A stretch of DNA of 64,000 nucleotides from Paenibacillus kribbensis. Lineage in GTDB: Bacteria; Bacillota; Bacilli; Paenibacillales; Paenibacillaceae. Below, one piece after another: positions 10,773-19,868 of the stretch. The position numbers were made by a program, and so were the translations under genes. The notes under the pieces were generated by a model. It was not told where the DNA came from. It worked only from the letters and a program-made list of their open reading frames with translations, and searched no databases. The stretch is taken from assembly GCF_002240415.1 (NCBI RefSeq), contig NZ_CP020028.1:4489501-4553500 (forward strand), in the 5' to 3' direction. Every line of letters begins with the position of its first letter. Within the stretch, counting starts at the first letter, position 1.

Positions 10773-12362
10773 TCATTTGCCTGCGTTTCTGTTATAGCCC
10801 GCCTGTTTGATTTGCAGCCATTCCTGCAGCCCCAGACTGTTCAACTCCTGCAAATATTCCGGCCACTCCTCCTCCACCTTGCCGTTCTGGTACCATTCCG
10901 TACGTTTTCGAAGAACATAGGCGAACAGATCGGTTTCAATGGTCGATAAGCGGTCCAGCTCATCTATGGAGAAAAATACTTTGGGATAATTATGATCAGC
11001 CTGCATATGGGGAACCATCACCTTTTTGAGCAAACCCAGTCTCCACGTAGCATCTTCCGGCCGCGTCGTGTATTTTCCGTAGTATTCATTCAACACAGCT
11101 AACGGTCCGCCAATGTTCGTCTTTTGTCTGATTTCCACCGGCGCCGAGCCTTCCAGCGGCAGATGCTTCAGCATTCCTTTTGTGGCATCATACTCAAAAA
11201 TATTTTTCTGCTTGGTATCCCCGTAAGTCCCCCAATTGTTCTGTATGGACTGGAGCGGCTCATAGAGCTGGTCAATCCACTTGGCGGTAGCCTCCAGCTT
11301 CTTATTGGCACTGGTGATCACCATGCGCCCCCGATCGAAGCCTATGGCATTCGTCCGTGTGACATTCACATGTCCATCCGGACCAGCCAGCGGCGGCATG
11401 AGCTCATATTTATCATTCATGCCTGTAATATTCGCTTTATCCCATGTAAAGTACAGGCCATAGCGGTGATCCTTCCCTTTGGCCAGATAAGTATTCCAAT
11501 CCTGCTGGGAGGATTCAATATCCACCAGCCCTTCCTGATATAAATCATGAATGTATTTGACCGCTTCCTTATATCCGTTATCCGCCGCCGTAAATACGAC
11601 TTTTCCATCGTTTGTCACTACCGTATGGTCCCAGTTCTCCCCAAGCCCAAAGGACCCATATAAAAAGGCCAAATCCTCGCCGCCGGGCTTATCTATAAAC
11701 GATAACGGAATTTCATCCGCCTGCCCGTTGCCGTTGGGATCTTTTGTTTTAAAGGCAATCAAGACCTGCTTCAGCTCTTCGGTCGTTGTCGGCATGGACA
11801 ACCCCAGCTTGTTCAGCCACTCCACATTAATCCACGGCAAATCATCCACAGACTGGATCGCTTCTTTTCCCGTCCCCAATTCTTCGATCCACGGAAAGGA
11901 GTAAATATGTCCATCTGGCGCGGTCAACATCGCTTTATATTCCGGCGCTTGCTCCAGCACCTTTTTAAAATTCGGCATGTGCTGTTCAATTAAATCCTCC
12001 ACTGGAATAATGACGCCGTCTTTGGCGAGCTTGAGCAGATCATAATCCGAGTAGCCCGCATCGAACACCGCATCCGGCAAATCGCCGCTGGCAATGGCCA
12101 GATTTCTTTTTTCAACAAACTGATCACTGGTAAAGTTCTTCCAACGAATATGAATACCCATTTTTTCTTCCAGCCGTTTGTTAATCAGCTTGTCATTCGG
12201 GTCTGCCGGAGCGAGTGGTGAGCTTTGGGTTAAAAAGTTAAGCGTCATTTTTCCATTCACATCTGTTGAATCGTTCTCATTAGAGGAACTGCTGCTGCCG
12301 CAGCCGGAAAGAACCAGAATCGCCGCCAATGCAGCAAATGAGGCAGTTTTGAGCATTTTCAT
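10773..12362 (-). CDS. ABC transporter solute-binding lipoprotein (LipO type)
   Basis: This extracellular binding protein is anchored by a lipobox, LVLSGC, at about residues 17-22 of the preferred start, after a short basic and hydrophobic leader. It is 529 residues long, typical of the long binding proteins paired with LplB/LplC-like permeases in Paenibacillus. ATG 12362 is chosen because GGAGGT stands 7 bases upstream; a longer in-frame reading from 12377 would include that site. It is placed between the permeases and the two GH32 genes, so fructan oligosaccharides are the likely ligand. No ATPase gene is present, so a shared MsmX-type ATPase is expected. Confidence 0.9.
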   Translation of the reverse strand: MKMLKTASFAALAAILVLSGCGSSSSSNENDSTDVNGKMTLNFLTQSSPLAPADPNDKLINKRLEEKMGIHIRWKNFTSDQFVEKRNLAIASGDLPDAVFDAGYSDYDLLKLAKDGVIIPVEDLIEQHMPNFKKVLEQAPEYKAMLTAPDGHIYSFPWIEELGTGKEAIQSVDDLPWINVEWLNKLGLSMPTTTEELKQVLIAFKTKDPNGNGQADEIPLSFIDKPGGEDLAFLYGSFGLGENWDHTVVTNDGKVVFTAADNGYKEAVKYIHDLYQEGLVDIESSQQDWNTYLAKGKDHRYGLYFTWDKANITGMNDKYELMPPLAGPDGHVNVTRTNAIGFDRGRMVITSANKKLEATAKWIDQLYEPLQSIQNNWGTYGDTKQKNIFEYDATKGMLKHLPLEGSAPVEIRQKTNIGGPLAVLNEYYGKYTTRPEDATWRLGLLKKVMVPHMQADHNYPKVFFSIDELDRLSTIETDLFAYVLRKRTEWYQNGKVEEEWPEYLQELNSLGLQEWLQIKQAGYNRNAGK

Positions 12363-12423
12363 CTGGATGACCTCCATGGAATAAAGTAAAGGAGCATGTT
12401 GCGTATGGTGTGTACAGCGCCTA

Positions 12424-13305
12424 TTATTTTAAGGAACCGACCATAACGCCCTTCTCAAAATATTTTTGAAAAAAAGGATACATTACCAGTAGCGGAAGAC
12501 TGGAAATGACAATAGATGAATATTTGATCATTTCGGAGAGACGTTTCAGCTCAGCCATCGCTAATTGGTCACTAATCATGCCAGGCATCGTCTGGTTTTG
12601 GATCAGAATGGATCGGAGCACCAATTGAAGCGGATGCAGCTGTGCATTATCCAGATAAATCATGGCATCAAAATAAGAATTCCACTGACCGACAAAGGCA
12701 TATAGCGCAATTACAAAAATAATCGGTTTGGACAGCGGCAGCACGATTCTGAAAAATATCGTCCAATCCGAAGCTCCATCCACGTTGGCAGCTTCTTTTA
12801 ATTCATTCGGCACCCCCTTAAAGAAGGTTCGCGCCAAAATCAGATCCCACACGTTGATCGCACCGGGAAGAAGAATGGCCCATACGGTATCCAGCATCCC
12901 TAAGTTTTTGACCAGCAGGTAGGTTGGAATCAGCCCTCCACTGAAAAACATGGTGATGATAAACAATGTCATGAAGAAGTTCCGTCCCACCAGGCTGTTT
13001 ACCGACAAGGCGTAGCCGGCGCAAATCGAAACGGTCACTGAGATCAGGGCAAAGCATGTAGAATAGAACACCGAATTGGCAAATCCACGGAGCATCGCCG
13101 GGTTGGACAAAATTTTCCGATATCCCTCCACGCTCCAATCCGAAATCCGGAAGGATAGCCCTTTACTTAACAAAACAGTCGGGTCCATAAACGACGCAAT
13201 AACGATATAACCCAAGGGAACTACGATAGCTAAAACAGCCAGACCAAGCAAAATGTAATTCACACTGATGATGAAGCGGTCCAGATTGGAATGTTTGACA
13301 TGCAT
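12424..13305 (-). CDS. ABC transporter permease (LplC/YtcP type)
   Basis: The 293-residue inner-membrane protein has about six hydrophobic segments. It carries the EAA loop (ELKEAANVDGASDW then IVLPLSKPI) that contacts the ATPase. It ends in FEKGVMVGSLK, the usual C-terminus of carbohydrate permeases of this group. ATG 13305 has an AAAGGAG site. It lies 15 bases downstream of the partner permease and 61 bases upstream of the binding-protein gene, forming one importer with them. Confidence 0.93.
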   Translation of the reverse strand: MHVKHSNLDRFIISVNYILLGLAVLAIVVPLGYIVIASFMDPTVLLSKGLSFRISDWSVEGYRKILSNPAMLRGFANSVFYSTCFALISVTVSICAGYALSVNSLVGRNFFMTLFIITMFFSGGLIPTYLLVKNLGMLDTVWAILLPGAINVWDLILARTFFKGVPNELKEAANVDGASDWTIFFRIVLPLSKPIIFVIALYAFVGQWNSYFDAMIYLDNAQLHPLQLVLRSILIQNQTMPGMISDQLAMAELKRLSEMIKYSSIVISSLPLLVMYPFFQKYFEKGVMVGSLK

Positions 13306-13320
13306 AAAGAGGCTCCTTTC

Positions 13321-14283
13321 CTAGTACAGCCCTTCTCCCTCATTGAGCTTCTTGACGATAAAGTTAACGGTCAGCAGCAAAACCACATTAATTACCGAAT
13401 TGAACAGCCCGACAGCCGCAGAGTAGGCGTAATTACCGGATTGCAAACCGACTTTATACACATAGGTAGGAATAATTTCAGAGGTAGGCAAATTCATGGA
13501 TGTCTGCATGAGATACGCTTTCTCAAAGCCAATCGACATGATCCCTCCGGCTGCGAGAATAAAAACAATGGCCATGATCGGTTTAATCGTCGGCAAATCA
13601 ATATGCCAAATGCGCTGGAGCAGGTTGGCCCCGTCCAGACTGGCTGCATTATGCAGCTCAGGATCTACATTGGCCAGGGCTGCTACATAAATGATCGAAG
13701 ACCACCCTGCCCCCTGCCAAATTCCAGACAGGATATAAATCGAGCGGAAATATTCAGGCTCTGTCATAAAGATCACAGGGTTGCCGGTCACCGACGCGAT
13801 GAGCTGATTGATCGGACCTGTGGGAGACAAGAAAATAAACAGCATACCCACAATGACAACGACAGAGATAAAATTAGGCGCGTACAATACAAGCTGGATA
13901 TTCTTTTTCAATCCCGCCTTGCGGATTTGGTTCAGCATGACCGCCAACAGGATCGGCACAGGAAACCCGAGCAAAAGACCGTAGAAGCTCAGCTTCAGCG
14001 TATTAAAGAAAATATCCGTAAAATTGGGCGAGTTCAAGAATTTAGAAAAGTATTTCAGCCCGACCCAATCACTTCCCCAAATTCCTTTGAGTGGACTAAA
14101 ATCCTTGAACGCAATAATGGCTCCATACATCGGGACATACTTGAAAAGAATCGTAAGAATCAATGCAGGCGCCAGCAGTACGTAAAGAAAGTAGTTCTTG
14201 TGAATATAGTCTAATTTGCTACGAATGGACCTTTGCTCCCCCAGTCTGGCAGTTCTTTGAGCCGCCTTGGCCAAGTTTGCCAT
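13321..14283 (-). CDS. ABC transporter permease (LplB type)
   Basis: This is the first gene of the fructan operon. It is a membrane protein of about 320 residues with six predicted helices, starting near LLAPALILTILF, and an EAA loop (LHNAASLDGANLLQRIW). It pairs with the LplC-like permease. The reading frame is open further upstream to 14346. ATG 14283 is preferred because GGGGGG lies at the right distance, whereas the ATG two codons earlier abuts that purine run. It is transcribed away from the LacI regulator at 14741. Confidence 0.92.
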   Translation of the reverse strand: MANLAKAAQRTARLGEQRSIRSKLDYIHKNYFLYVLLAPALILTILFKYVPMYGAIIAFKDFSPLKGIWGSDWVGLKYFSKFLNSPNFTDIFFNTLKLSFYGLLLGFPVPILLAVMLNQIRKAGLKKNIQLVLYAPNFISVVVIVGMLFIFLSPTGPINQLIASVTGNPVIFMTEPEYFRSIYILSGIWQGAGWSSIIYVAALANVDPELHNAASLDGANLLQRIWHIDLPTIKPIMAIVFILAAGGIMSIGFEKAYLMQTSMNLPTSEIIPTYVYKVGLQSGNYAYSAAVGLFNSVINVVLLLTVNFIVKKLNEGEGLY

Positions 14284-14740
14284 TTGCATCCCCCCTGTCT
14301 GTAATAAACCGTTTGTACAATAAATTTGAAAAGGCTTACAATTCACATCTTCAATTTACCAATCAGAACGTTATTCGTCAATAATTTTTGTAAAATAATA
14401 TTTTTACATTTGACCAAGTTATTTGTACTAATAAGCTGTCATTTTGTAACATAAAATGATAAAAGACCTTTTAAAATTACCCTAATTACTCTGTTTATCA
14501 TATAATTTTTTGTTCATCCTTGTGTTCATCCTATATTTAAATTCAAACTCATCATTTAAAAGGATTGAGTTAAACACACTTGTCAAATGTAAAAATAATT
14601 GAATCATTTGTAATGCGAACGTTGCTATTTTATGCGAACTATTATACATTTAGGATACATTTTTAAGGTCTATACGGAGAATCGGAAAGGGCAACCGTAT
14701 CTCACCGACAATCATATATAAGCGAAGGTGGAACCTGTCC
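14284..14740. promoter_or_regulatory. Divergent control region of the fructan operon and its LacI regulator
   Basis: This AT-rich, 457-base stretch has no gene. It contains two LacI-like cores GAACGTT (14366-14372 and 14617-14623), each preceded by AAT. It also contains a perfect 16-base inverted repeat, TATTTTTACATTTGAC at 14399-14414 against 14582-14597. A candidate lacI promoter is TTGCTA (14622-14627), a 17-base spacer and TACATT (14645-14650), so the right operator overlaps its -35. No convincing promoter was recognised for the importer operon. Confidence 0.6.
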
Positions 14741-15781
14741 ATGAGGAAAGAAAAAGTAACTATTCAAGATATCGCCGATGCTTTGGGGATTTCCCGAAAC
14801 ACCGCCTCCAAAGCAATTAATGGGAGTGACAGCATCCCGGTTGAGACCCGGAACAAAGTCATAAAAAAAGCGATAGAACTCAAATATAAGCAATTTGCCT
14901 ATGTAGAAACGGAGAGCTTCATCCCGAAAAATCAAGGTAACATTGCCTTGTTTACATGCAATCTGCCGAACAGCTCGCATTTTGGCTCCTTTCTCATCAG
15001 TGGTCTGGAGAAAAGAATAAGCGCGGAAGGGTATAATCTGTCGATTCATATTGTGCGGGACAATGAAATTCATGCGGGAACACTTCCTAATAATTTTGAA
15101 GCCTCCAAGGTCGATGGAATCATTTGTATTGAAATGTTTGATCCACAGTATAGTGAGCTTGTTACGGGGTTGGGGCTGCCCACGATCTTTATTGATTGCT
15201 CTGTGGACATTTTTTCCCCTGACCTGAAAGCGGATTTATTGTTGATGGAAAATGAACATAGCGTTTATTCTGTCACCAAAAGCCTGATTCAGGGCGGCTT
15301 AACGCGAATCGGTTTTGTGGGGGATTATCAGCATTGCAAAAGCTTCAACGAGCGGTGGGTTGGATATAACCGAGCTCTAATCGAAGCCGGTCTAAATGTG
15401 GATTTATCCTGCTGTATCATTGATCAGGACCGAAATTTTTTCTCCGAGTCGGATTGGATGGATAAACAATTGCAGCATATGAACGTGCTGCCGTCTGCGT
15501 TTGTGTGTGCCAATGATTTTATTGCGGTCAGTGTCATGAAAGCGCTCAAAAATAAAAACATGAGAATTCCGGAGGATATTGCTGTGTTTGGATTTGATAA
15601 TGCTCCTGAATCCCGGATTGTAGAGCCTCATCTATCTACCGTCCATATTTACAACAACGAGATGGGCATTATGGCGGCTGAGATGCTGCTGGCGCGGGTC
15701 AAGGATCCTTCACGACCTTATCAAATCACACATATCAAAACAGAGCCGATATTTAGAGAGTCCACTCCGACATTGCGATAG
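14741..15781 (+). CDS. LacI-family transcriptional regulator
   Basis: The 346-residue repressor has an N-terminal helix-turn-helix (TIQDIADALGISRNTASKAING, residues 5-26, with the hinge helix after it) and a periplasmic-binding-protein-like sensor domain. The C-terminal FGFDNAPES and HLSTVHI segments are typical of the family. It is one of only two plus-strand genes and diverges from the fructan importer operon. That makes it the likely fructose- or fructan-responsive regulator of that operon; this is inferred from position. The start at 14741 has AAGGTGG nine bases upstream. Confidence 0.92.
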   Translation: MRKEKVTIQDIADALGISRNTASKAINGSDSIPVETRNKVIKKAIELKYKQFAYVETESFIPKNQGNIALFTCNLPNSSHFGSFLISGLEKRISAEGYNLSIHIVRDNEIHAGTLPNNFEASKVDGIICIEMFDPQYSELVTGLGLPTIFIDCSVDIFSPDLKADLLLMENEHSVYSVTKSLIQGGLTRIGFVGDYQHCKSFNERWVGYNRALIEAGLNVDLSCCIIDQDRNFFSESDWMDKQLQHMNVLPSAFVCANDFIAVSVMKALKNKNMRIPEDIAVFGFDNAPESRIVEPHLSTVHIYNNEMGIMAAEMLLARVKDPSRPYQITHIKTEPIFRESTPTLR

Positions 15782-16081
15782 ATGGTGAGAGTAAAAAAGG
15801 TGTTCTGACGACGCTCCGCTGACGCTTTTCTGCAATCGTTCCGTCCTCTCCGCTGCTTTCAGCAGATTTGCTATTTTAGAGATGTTCTAAAACCAGAAAT
15901 GCCGACCCTGGATAGATTCAACTCTGCTGTAAAAGCTCTAAAAATACAAAACGGCAAGCCCCTACATCATTCAGAGGCTTGCCATTTTGCTAATCCATTA
16001 ATTAATTTATCCGGGATAGAATCTTAGTGTTCAACTAGCATTATAAATCGTCTACTAATTTCACTGACTCGGCTTTTATTT
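15782..16081. other. Intergenic region between convergent lacI and rhamnogalacturonan lyase genes
   Basis: There is no coding potential. Its first part contains CGCTCCGCTGAC (15812-15823), a 12-base string also found at 62074-62085 in a repeat-like region. The second part holds the bidirectional terminator at 15953-15983. Confidence 0.6.
15953..15983. terminator. Bidirectional intrinsic terminator
   Basis: An 8-base stem GGCAAGCC/GGCTTGCC is flanked by an A-rich run on the left and ATTTT on the right. It can serve both the plus-strand lacI gene and the minus-strand lyase gene, which converge here. Confidence 0.8.
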
Positions 16082-18541
16082 CTATCCATCTATTTCCGCC
16101 CCATCAACTTTCACTCCACCGACTTCCTTTTCATCCAACTTTGTTGCATCGATCTTCGATGCCTCTGCCTCATCAGCTTCGTCACTGCTCTCTTCCTCCA
16201 TCAAGGCTCTTGGTGTGTAGAGCTTGGGAATCGGCACGTTCGCCCAATCCATATCGGATGCGAAGTAAAAGCTCGTGTAGGACGGCTGGTTATAGCCGGT
16301 ATTCTGACGCGCCACATCCGCCCGGTACTGCGGATCATGCATCAACGTGTATAACTTATGCGTCGTAGGCTCGGTACTCAAATAGATACGGATCGCCGAG
16401 CTATCCGCTGTACGGACAAGCATTTCCTCGCACCAATCTCCGAAAACGTCAGCAACCAGCGATGGCGTTCCTTTCGTATAGTTGTTCGTTTTGGTGCCTG
16501 TTGCGGTCAGCAATGTGCCGCGTTTCCAGTCTTCAATGGTAGGGGTTACGTCGATCGCCCCGTTCACGATTTGTGTGGTCATATTGGCAGCCCATTTGAT
16601 ACTCATATTGGTGCCTGGCATCTTCGTATCAAGTTGCTTGCCCGCCGCAGTCCACAAGCCCATAGCCCAGGTCTCCAGCCCTCGCTGATCCGGGTCTATG
16701 TCGCCGATCATTCCGCGGCCTGTATCCTTGCCGGAATATCCGCCGTAGATGACTTTACCCGTCTTGGCATCCCGTAGCGAATAGCCATATGGAGCATAGG
16801 TTCCACCCTCATGCACCATAAAGATTTCTTTGCCCGGCCGATCCGGGTCAATATCAGTCACATGCAGTGCGTCGCCGTGTCCCAGTCTGGCGGTTTGGCC
16901 CGGAATGGCGCTTTCAGGAGGCATGACATCAAACGAGCTGTACAGCAGGCTGCCGTCATGGTCGATGGTAGCAGAGCCGTATACGATCTCGTCCTTGCCG
17001 TCACCATCTACATCCACCATACTCAGTGAGTGCGCTCCCTGTGTAGTCAAGGTGCCGAATTTCGGGTCTGTTCCGTCCCGTCCGTGTGGGCTATCGTTAA
17101 ACGGATTGGTCATGGGTGCCCAACCGCTGTCCACCATCCAATGCTTTTGGAGATGGCGGCCGTCCCATGTATAGGCGACCAGCGTGGAACGGGTATAATA
17201 GCCGCGTGCAAAAACAGCATAAGGCTTGCGGCCGTCCAGATAAGCCACCCCTGCCAGGAAACGATCTACACGGTTGGCAGGTTCAATCCGGGCCATAGCG
17301 TAATCTCCCCACATGAGGCCGTCGTCATGGCGCTCCGGCTCATAGCGGATGGTTTCCAGCTCAGCTCCCGTTTTTCCTTTGAAAATGGTCAAATACTCCG
17401 GCCCATCCACAATAAAGCCTTCGAACTCTCTCAGCTTGTTTTTGTCGCTCCGCGAAGGGGCGTATACATCCATAAAATAGTCCGTCAGGCTTTCCGCATC
17501 CTTTCGGGATAACGGATAGCTGTACTTGGGAGCAATACCAAAGCACTCCTCCAGCGTAGCAGGCCACTGTCCTTTGACCACTTCTTCATGCTTCGTCCAG
17601 TTCATGAACATGTTCACTACATGCTCATAATAATCCGTGCGGCTCAAACGGTAATCATCCTGATGTGTAATTCCAGCTTTGCGATCCTCGCGGGGCAAGG
17701 TAATATATTTTTCTTTTTTCGGCTTGCCCTTCTTGTCAAAGGTAATCGTTTTGGTGCCTGGAGCCGTCTTGAACATCAACTCGGCTTTGCCGTCTCCGTC
17801 AAAATCGTACACCATCATCTGTGTATAATGCGCACCTGATCGAATATTCACACCGAGGTCAATCCGATACAGCAGTTTGCCCTCGAACGTATACGCATCG
17901 ACATACGTATTTCCGGTGTAGCCTTTCTGAGATACATCTTTGGAATTCGACGGGTCCCATTTTACAAAAAACTCATATTGTCCGTCTCCGTCCACATCGC
18001 CCACACTCATATCGTTGGCTGAGTAGGTATAGGCTTCACCTGCGGGTGTTGTGCCATCGGCAGGCTTTTGAAGAGGAAGCTCATAGTAGCCCTGCTGCCA
18101 TGGCTTCACTTTGGCACTGCGATCCTTTTCTTTCCCGTTAACGAGTGAAGCCACCCTGTACACCGCATTTCCGCTTCCTTCCTTATCGACATAGTTGGTG
18201 CTATCGGTCACCGTCGCAATTTTCTTGCCGTCACGGTATACGTTAAAGTCCGCTCCCGTCAGTCCTGTTGAGCCGTAGCCATTCACTTCCTGGGCCAATA
18301 GCCGCCAACTTAAAAACACACCCTCCTGCGTCACCGCAGCTACCAGTCCGCGATCCAGCTTTTCCAGTTGGATGCTGCCACTGCGATACTGTTCAGTAGC
18401 AATTGTTGATTCCGTCTGTAGCGTCGTCGGTTCGGTCAAGTCTTCCGCAGCCACTCCTCCAGTCGTGCCTGTCATCGCCAGCATCGCTGCCAACGCGGCC
18501 GTCAAGCTTCCCTTTCGCCATGCGCCTTTCCTTTGAGCCAT
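16082..18541 (-). CDS. Secreted rhamnogalacturonan lyase, PL11 family (YesW-like)
   Basis: This protein should cleave the rhamnogalacturonan I backbone of pectin by beta-elimination outside the cell. A 32-residue Sec signal peptide (MAQRKGAWRKG then a hydrophobic core ending GGVAAED) is followed by a fibronectin-like segment. A beta-propeller follows with repeated calcium-type loops (DVDGDGQYEFF, YDFDGDGKAEL, DVDGDGKDEI). These features match PL11. ATG 18541 is chosen over the open frame to 18580 because GAGGAGG lies 9 bases before it. The last 25 residues are acidic and repetitive (DEADEAEASKIDATKLDEKEV), an unusual tail. It appears to be monocistronic. Confidence 0.93.
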   Translation of the reverse strand: MAQRKGAWRKGSLTAALAAMLAMTGTTGGVAAEDLTEPTTLQTESTIATEQYRSGSIQLEKLDRGLVAAVTQEGVFLSWRLLAQEVNGYGSTGLTGADFNVYRDGKKIATVTDSTNYVDKEGSGNAVYRVASLVNGKEKDRSAKVKPWQQGYYELPLQKPADGTTPAGEAYTYSANDMSVGDVDGDGQYEFFVKWDPSNSKDVSQKGYTGNTYVDAYTFEGKLLYRIDLGVNIRSGAHYTQMMVYDFDGDGKAELMFKTAPGTKTITFDKKGKPKKEKYITLPREDRKAGITHQDDYRLSRTDYYEHVVNMFMNWTKHEEVVKGQWPATLEECFGIAPKYSYPLSRKDAESLTDYFMDVYAPSRSDKNKLREFEGFIVDGPEYLTIFKGKTGAELETIRYEPERHDDGLMWGDYAMARIEPANRVDRFLAGVAYLDGRKPYAVFARGYYTRSTLVAYTWDGRHLQKHWMVDSGWAPMTNPFNDSPHGRDGTDPKFGTLTTQGAHSLSMVDVDGDGKDEIVYGSATIDHDGSLLYSSFDVMPPESAIPGQTARLGHGDALHVTDIDPDRPGKEIFMVHEGGTYAPYGYSLRDAKTGKVIYGGYSGKDTGRGMIGDIDPDQRGLETWAMGLWTAAGKQLDTKMPGTNMSIKWAANMTTQIVNGAIDVTPTIEDWKRGTLLTATGTKTNNYTKGTPSLVADVFGDWCEEMLVRTADSSAIRIYLSTEPTTHKLYTLMHDPQYRADVARQNTGYNQPSYTSFYFASDMDWANVPIPKLYTPRALMEEESSDEADEAEASKIDATKLDEKEVGGVKVDGAEIDG

Positions 18542-18591
18542 CCAAGTCGTCCTCCTCGATTGTATTGTGATGACAAGCAAATACCCAAAAA

Positions 18592-18605
18592 TGATTGCGC
18601 TTACA
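18592..18605 (-). promoter_or_regulatory. cre-like CcpA site of the rhamnogalacturonan lyase gene
   Basis: The minus strand reads TGTAAGCGCAATCA, one mismatch from TGWAARCGYTWNCW. A perfect -10 box TATAAT lies upstream at 18629-18624 with only a poor -35. The site therefore falls just after the expected transcription start, a position where CcpA usually blocks elongation. Confidence 0.65.
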
Positions 18606-18810
18606 TAATTTAAATTCCTTTTTATTATAGTTTTGCTGTTATCCCAAAGGCGTTTAAATATCCGGGGATTTCTCTACACAAATCCGTGTTGTTGCCAATT
18701 AATTGGAATAGCCACCACCAAGCCTGTGCAAACATGGCAAGATGAGCTTAAGCAGACCGTAAGAGAATATATTATGTTCTATAAACTACGAGCTCTTTCA
18801 GAAAAAACGA

Positions 18811-18850
18811 AACAACCGCTCCCCGATTGAATACCAGGAAACGGTTGCTG
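18811..18850 (-). terminator. Terminator of the allantoate operon
   Basis: On the minus strand AGCAACCGTTTCC pairs imperfectly with GGGGAGCGGTTGTT and is followed by TTTCGTTTTTT. It lies about 80 bases after the carbamate kinase stop. Confidence 0.7.
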
Positions 18851-18932
18851 CATGATGATGTGTTTCTCTCTCGTCTACTTTACAAATTATGACTAATGTG
18901 GACGCTTGCACCCTCTTGACTGTGCCGGCTAA

Positions 18933-19868
18933 TCAGGAAATATGCGTACCAGCTATTCCCCTGAGAGCCGAAACGGCATCTTCGATCGAACATATAATGG
19001 TGTATTTTCCTTGTTCTGCAAATGATATAGCCGCCTCTATCTTCGGTCCCATACTGCCTGTGGAGAAATGTCCCTCCTGAACGTACTGTTTGGCTTCCTC
19101 CATACTGATATGGCCTAGCGCCTGCTGCTCCGGCTTGCCGTAATGAATGAAAACATTTTGCACGTCTGTCACCATCATGAAGATATCGGCGTTCGCTTCC
19201 TCGGCCAATTTGCGGCCGCTGCGATCCTTATCGATTACCGCTTCGACGCCTTTAATCGTGCCGTCCGTTTGCCGGATAACCGGAATGCCTCCGCCTCCGG
19301 AAGCAATGACAATTGCTCCGCTCTCGACAAGCCCCATAATGGTTTCTGCCTCCAAAATAGACTGCGGCTGCGGCGAAGGAACGACACGACGCCACCCCCG
19401 GCCCGCATCTTCCTGCATGTTCCAGCCTTTCTTCTGTATCATTTGTCTGGCTTGCTCTTCGCTGTAGAAGGTGCCGATTGGCTTGGTCGGATGCAGAAAG
19501 GCTTCATCTTCCTCGGATACCTGCGTTTGTGTCAGCACACTGACGACCTGCTGTGTCAGGCCCCGCTTCCGCAGTTCATTCTTTAAGGATTGATCGAGCA
19601 TGTAACCGATCAATCCTTGAGACTCCGCACTGCATACGTCTAACGGAAAAGGAGAGACAACCTCTTTTGCTTCTTCATTTTGCTGCAAAATCAATCCCAC
19701 CTGCGGACCATTGCCATGTGTAATGACGACTTTATAGCCCGCTTCCACGATATCAGCAATCTTTTCACTGCTGCTGCGTACATTTTCTAGCTGGTTCTCA
19801 TAGGTTGCTTCTTGGTGTGGCCGCAAAATGGCGTTGCCCCCCAATGCAATCACAACTCGTTCTGACAT
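18933..19868 (-). CDS. arcC: Carbamate kinase
   Basis: The 311-residue amino-acid-kinase-family enzyme transfers the phosphate of carbamoyl phosphate to ADP, giving ATP and carbamate, which decays to CO2 and ammonia. Diagnostic segments are VIALGGNAIL at the N-terminus, THGNGPQVGL, ASGGGGIPV and the C-terminal GSMGPKIEAA. Its operon partner, the AllFGH oxamate carbamoyltransferase, would supply carbamoyl phosphate, so here it corresponds to AllK rather than to an arginine deiminase kinase. ATG 19868 has a perfect AAGGAGG site that lies inside the end of the DUF2877 gene. It is the last gene of the operon. Confidence 0.95.
   Translation of the reverse strand: MSERVVIALGGNAILRPHQEATYENQLENVRSSSEKIADIVEAGYKVVITHGNGPQVGLILQQNEEAKEVVSPFPLDVCSAESQGLIGYMLDQSLKNELRKRGLTQQVVSVLTQTQVSEEDEAFLHPTKPIGTFYSEEQARQMIQKKGWNMQEDAGRGWRRVVPSPQPQSILEAETIMGLVESGAIVIASGGGGIPVIRQTDGTIKGVEAVIDKDRSGRKLAEEANADIFMMVTDVQNVFIHYGKPEQQALGHISMEEAKQYVQEGHFSTGSMGPKIEAAISFAEQGKYTIICSIEDAVSALRGIAGTHIS

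Larger units (their letters stand above)
18542..18932. other. Intergenic region with lyase promoter and allantoate-operon terminator
   Basis: It holds the lyase promoter and cre-like site (18592-18629) and the hairpin terminator at 18811-18850. A plus-strand open frame at 18633-18830 begins with TTG, has no ribosome binding site and resembles nothing, so I see no gene here. Confidence 0.6.

Noticed and set aside
18633..18830. 65-codon plus-strand frame between the lyase and carbamate kinase
   Set aside because: TTG start without ribosome binding site, overlaps the lyase promoter and reaches the terminator hairpin; no similarity recognised.
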